A stretch of DNA of 64,000 nucleotides from Burkholderia sp. L27(2015) (GTDB lineage: Bacteria > Pseudomonadota > Gammaproteobacteria > Burkholderiales > Burkholderiaceae), in assembly GCF_009765705.1 (NCBI RefSeq), contig NZ_LMUX01000017.1, forward strand, positions 62,001 through 126,000. The letters are read 5' to 3'. The notes below the pieces were generated by a model that was not told the DNA's origin, did not search any database, and saw only the letters and a list, made by a program, of their open reading frames with translations. Numbering within the stretch: position 1 is the first letter of the stretch; each line of letters starts with the position of its first letter. Below are positions 62,602 through 64,000 of the stretch, one piece after another. The translations under genes and the position numbers were made by a program.

Positions 62602-63126
62602 ATGAACGACATTGACCCATCTATCTCATTAAACGAATTCAAAAGCCGCGTATTCTCGATAATAAAAGATGATGGTATTTCCATAAGCGAGTTGGCGAGA
62701 ATAACCGGAATTAAACAGCCGACATTACATAAAGGATTATATGGAGAAAGAGAATTGACATTCAGCAATGCAACATCCATCGGTAAAGCTTTAGGTTTAG
62801 AGCTATTTAAAACAAAAAAAACAAATTTCGACATCGTTCCGGTAATAAAAAATTTGACTCAACTGAGTTTGATCAATGAGTCAGATCTATCTATATGGGA
62901 CGAATATGCCACTCTCGACATCAATTTAAAAGAATCTTGCATAGTGGTCGACCAAAGTCTACTTGAGAAAAGAATTGCGCCGAAGCAATCGCTGCTGGTC
63001 ATCAACACAAAGGATTTCAGCGAAAAAAACGCAGTCTATTTTTTCGGTAAAAAATTATCATTGATCTTCGAAGGTGGCTCCAGGTTAGGCAGTCTCGTCG
63101 AAATTATTTTTCGGGGCACAAGATGA
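62602..63126 (+). CDS. XRE-type helix-turn-helix transcriptional regulator
   Basis: The 174-residue product has an N-terminal HTH domain (about residues 12-65: FKSRVFSIIKDDGISISELA, then RITGIKQPTLHKGLYGERELT as the recognition helix region) and a C-terminal region of about 100 residues ending QSLLVINTKDFSEKNAVYFF and IIFRG, whose layout recalls the C-terminal domain of phage repressors, without a visible Ser/Lys protease dyad. Codon use is AT-rich, unlike the upstream genes. The likely leaderless mRNA and HTH-first operon order resemble phage or mobile-element repressors. The next gene overlaps by four bases (ATGA). Confidence 0.75.
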   Translation: MNDIDPSISLNEFKSRVFSIIKDDGISISELARITGIKQPTLHKGLYGERELTFSNATSIGKALGLELFKTKKTNFDIVPVIKNLTQLSLINESDLSIWDEYATLDINLKESCIVVDQSLLEKRIAPKQSLLVINTKDFSEKNAVYFFGKKLSLIFEGGSRLGSLVEIIFRGTR

Positions 63127-63863
63127 GTCATTCGCTAAAAAATAAAATATTCCAAATTTTTGATCCCGTAGCGATGGCATCGTTTTTCATACTACTGGCT
63201 GCGATTGTATCAAATCTCACGTCATACAAAATAGTCGAATTCGTCGGAGTTCAAGCCAGTATCGGAACACTCACGATGCCGATAATTCTGATGCTACTTA
63301 ATCCAGTCGCGGAGGTTTACGGTAGAGAGAAATCGAATCAGATATTGATCGCGATATGTGTGTTGGAAGTATGTTTTTCCGTGATTTTTGTTGCATTAAG
63401 CCACTTGCAAAATGACTGCACACTCCTTCAGGGAGACGCGGATCACCGCAAATGCGAAGCAATCAACCTAGCGCATACAATCGTCAGTCAGAATATTATT
63501 AGAGGTTCGATATCGTTTTCTGTCGGATTTATCGTCGGTGGCTATTTGAACTCAGTGTTTCTTTTATATCTTAAACGTCTATGGTCAATCAAGAAATTTT
63601 ATGTGAGAAACGTGTCCTCATCGATTGTCGGTGAGGTCATATATACCGCTATATGTTTCACATTGGCTTTCTACGGCGTGTTTCCATTTTTGACCATAGT
63701 CAAAATATCCGCCTTCAGTTTGGTTTTCAAATTATTTGCCACCCTCCTCTTGTCTTGGATATCTAAAATTGCAGTCCAGCTGTTTACCGAACATAAAAAT
63801 TGGAGTGAATCCATATCGTCGATCAGAACGGTAAAATTTTCGTCCAGGCATATGCAAATATGA
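63123..63863 (+). CDS. VUT/YhhQ-family membrane protein (queuosine-precursor transporter-like)
   Basis: The 246-residue product has about six membrane helices. LMLLNPVAEVYGREKSNQI matches the family pattern in which a D/N..EVYG segment follows helix 3, and RGSISFSVGFIVGGYLNSVF and RNVSSSIVGEVIYTAICFTLAFYG match later conserved blocks. Known members import 7-deazaguanine precursors (preQ0/preQ1) for queuosine. The usual Asp in the last block is Tyr here, and a Cys-rich loop (DCTLLQGDADHRKCE) is inserted, so the substrate may differ. Translation is coupled to the regulator and to the next gene. Confidence 0.75.
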   Translation: MSHSLKNKIFQIFDPVAMASFFILLAAIVSNLTSYKIVEFVGVQASIGTLTMPIILMLLNPVAEVYGREKSNQILIAICVLEVCFSVIFVALSHLQNDCTLLQGDADHRKCEAINLAHTIVSQNIIRGSISFSVGFIVGGYLNSVFLLYLKRLWSIKKFYVRNVSSSIVGEVIYTAICFTLAFYGVFPFLTIVKISAFSLVFKLFATLLLSWISKIAVQLFTEHKNWSESISSIRTVKFSSRHMQI

Positions 63864-64000
63864 AAAAAATCAATTTGGAGCGCACTGTCGATTTAAAGTC
63901 GTTATCGATTCCGATGGCCCCTGTATATGCATTTGAAAGCAACTACTGTTTCACGAGTAAATATTCATGCTGGCAGAGGGTCATCTACAGAGCATCTGTA
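63860..64000 (+). CDS. Third gene of the AT-rich operon (partial, runs off the window)
   Basis: The ATG at 63860 overlaps the stop of the preceding gene (ATGA), and the frame stays open for 47 codons to the window end. It begins MKKINLERTVDLKSLSIPMA and contains NYCFTSKYSCWQRV. I do not recognise it. Its composition matches the two upstream genes. The overlap spacing makes it likely that it is a genuine co-translated partner of the transporter. Confidence 0.65.
   Translation, partial: MKKINLERTVDLKSLSIPMAPVYAFESNYCFTSKYSCWQRVIYRASV

Overview
This 64 kb window is a chromosomal segment of a Burkholderiaceae-type betaproteobacterium. The evidence is gene order: moeA-moaD-moaE-clpB; smc-zipA-ligA-def; glnD-map divided by a short gap from rpsB-tsf-pyrH-frr-uppS-cdsA-dxr-rseP-bamA-skp-lpxD-fabZ-lpxA-lpxB-rnhB; a general porin of the Burkholderia type; dapC/dapE/prmB. 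The moderate G+C content and the many short degenerate tandem repeats in spacers fit a reduced-G+C relative such as Mycetohabitans better than a free-living high-G+C Burkholderia, but that genus assignment is inference.

Layout. 1-5000: end of molybdopterin synthesis (moeA, moaD, moaE), a group III truncated haemoglobin, and divergent clpB behind a recognisable sigma-32 promoter. 5000-12250: small metabolic and stress genes (GNAT, gamma-glutamylcyclotransferase-like, universal stress protein), isocitrate lyase, a porin, and an RhlE helicase; the last three carry clear intrinsic terminators on the minus strand. 12250-22740: tsaB-rimI-uracil-DNA glycosylase-DUF1853, thiD/lplT, alr-radA, and an ABC-F ATPase. 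22850-30140: glutathione peroxidase, cardiolipin synthase, prmB-dapE-ArsC-like-dapC (dapD is not between them), and an EamA-type exporter. 30370-38000: smc, zipA, ligA, def. 38120-43180: an RluF-like pseudouridine synthase with a repeat-expanded N-terminus, glnD, map. 43180-45000: an accessory gap with a MITE-like inverted-repeat element, phage-like coding remnants, a solitary Flp pilin and a membrane-protein pseudogene broken by one in-frame TGA. 45000-61670: the conserved translation / isoprenoid / outer-membrane / lipid A cluster, which links protein synthesis to envelope assembly. 62000-64000: AT-rich DNA unlike the rest, with a helix-turn-helix regulator that appears to be made from a leaderless mRNA, a VUT/YhhQ-type membrane protein and a third gene running off the window; successive genes overlap by ATGA.

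The two points most worth following are (1) the AT-rich regulator-transporter-unknown operon at the right edge, a probable acquired cassette whose third gene is cut by the window, and (2) a recurring pattern in which the last few codons and stop codon of a gene (cls, aceA, tsf, skp, less clearly others) are repeated in tandem just downstream. No tRNA, rRNA, CRISPR array or complete insertion sequence was seen.
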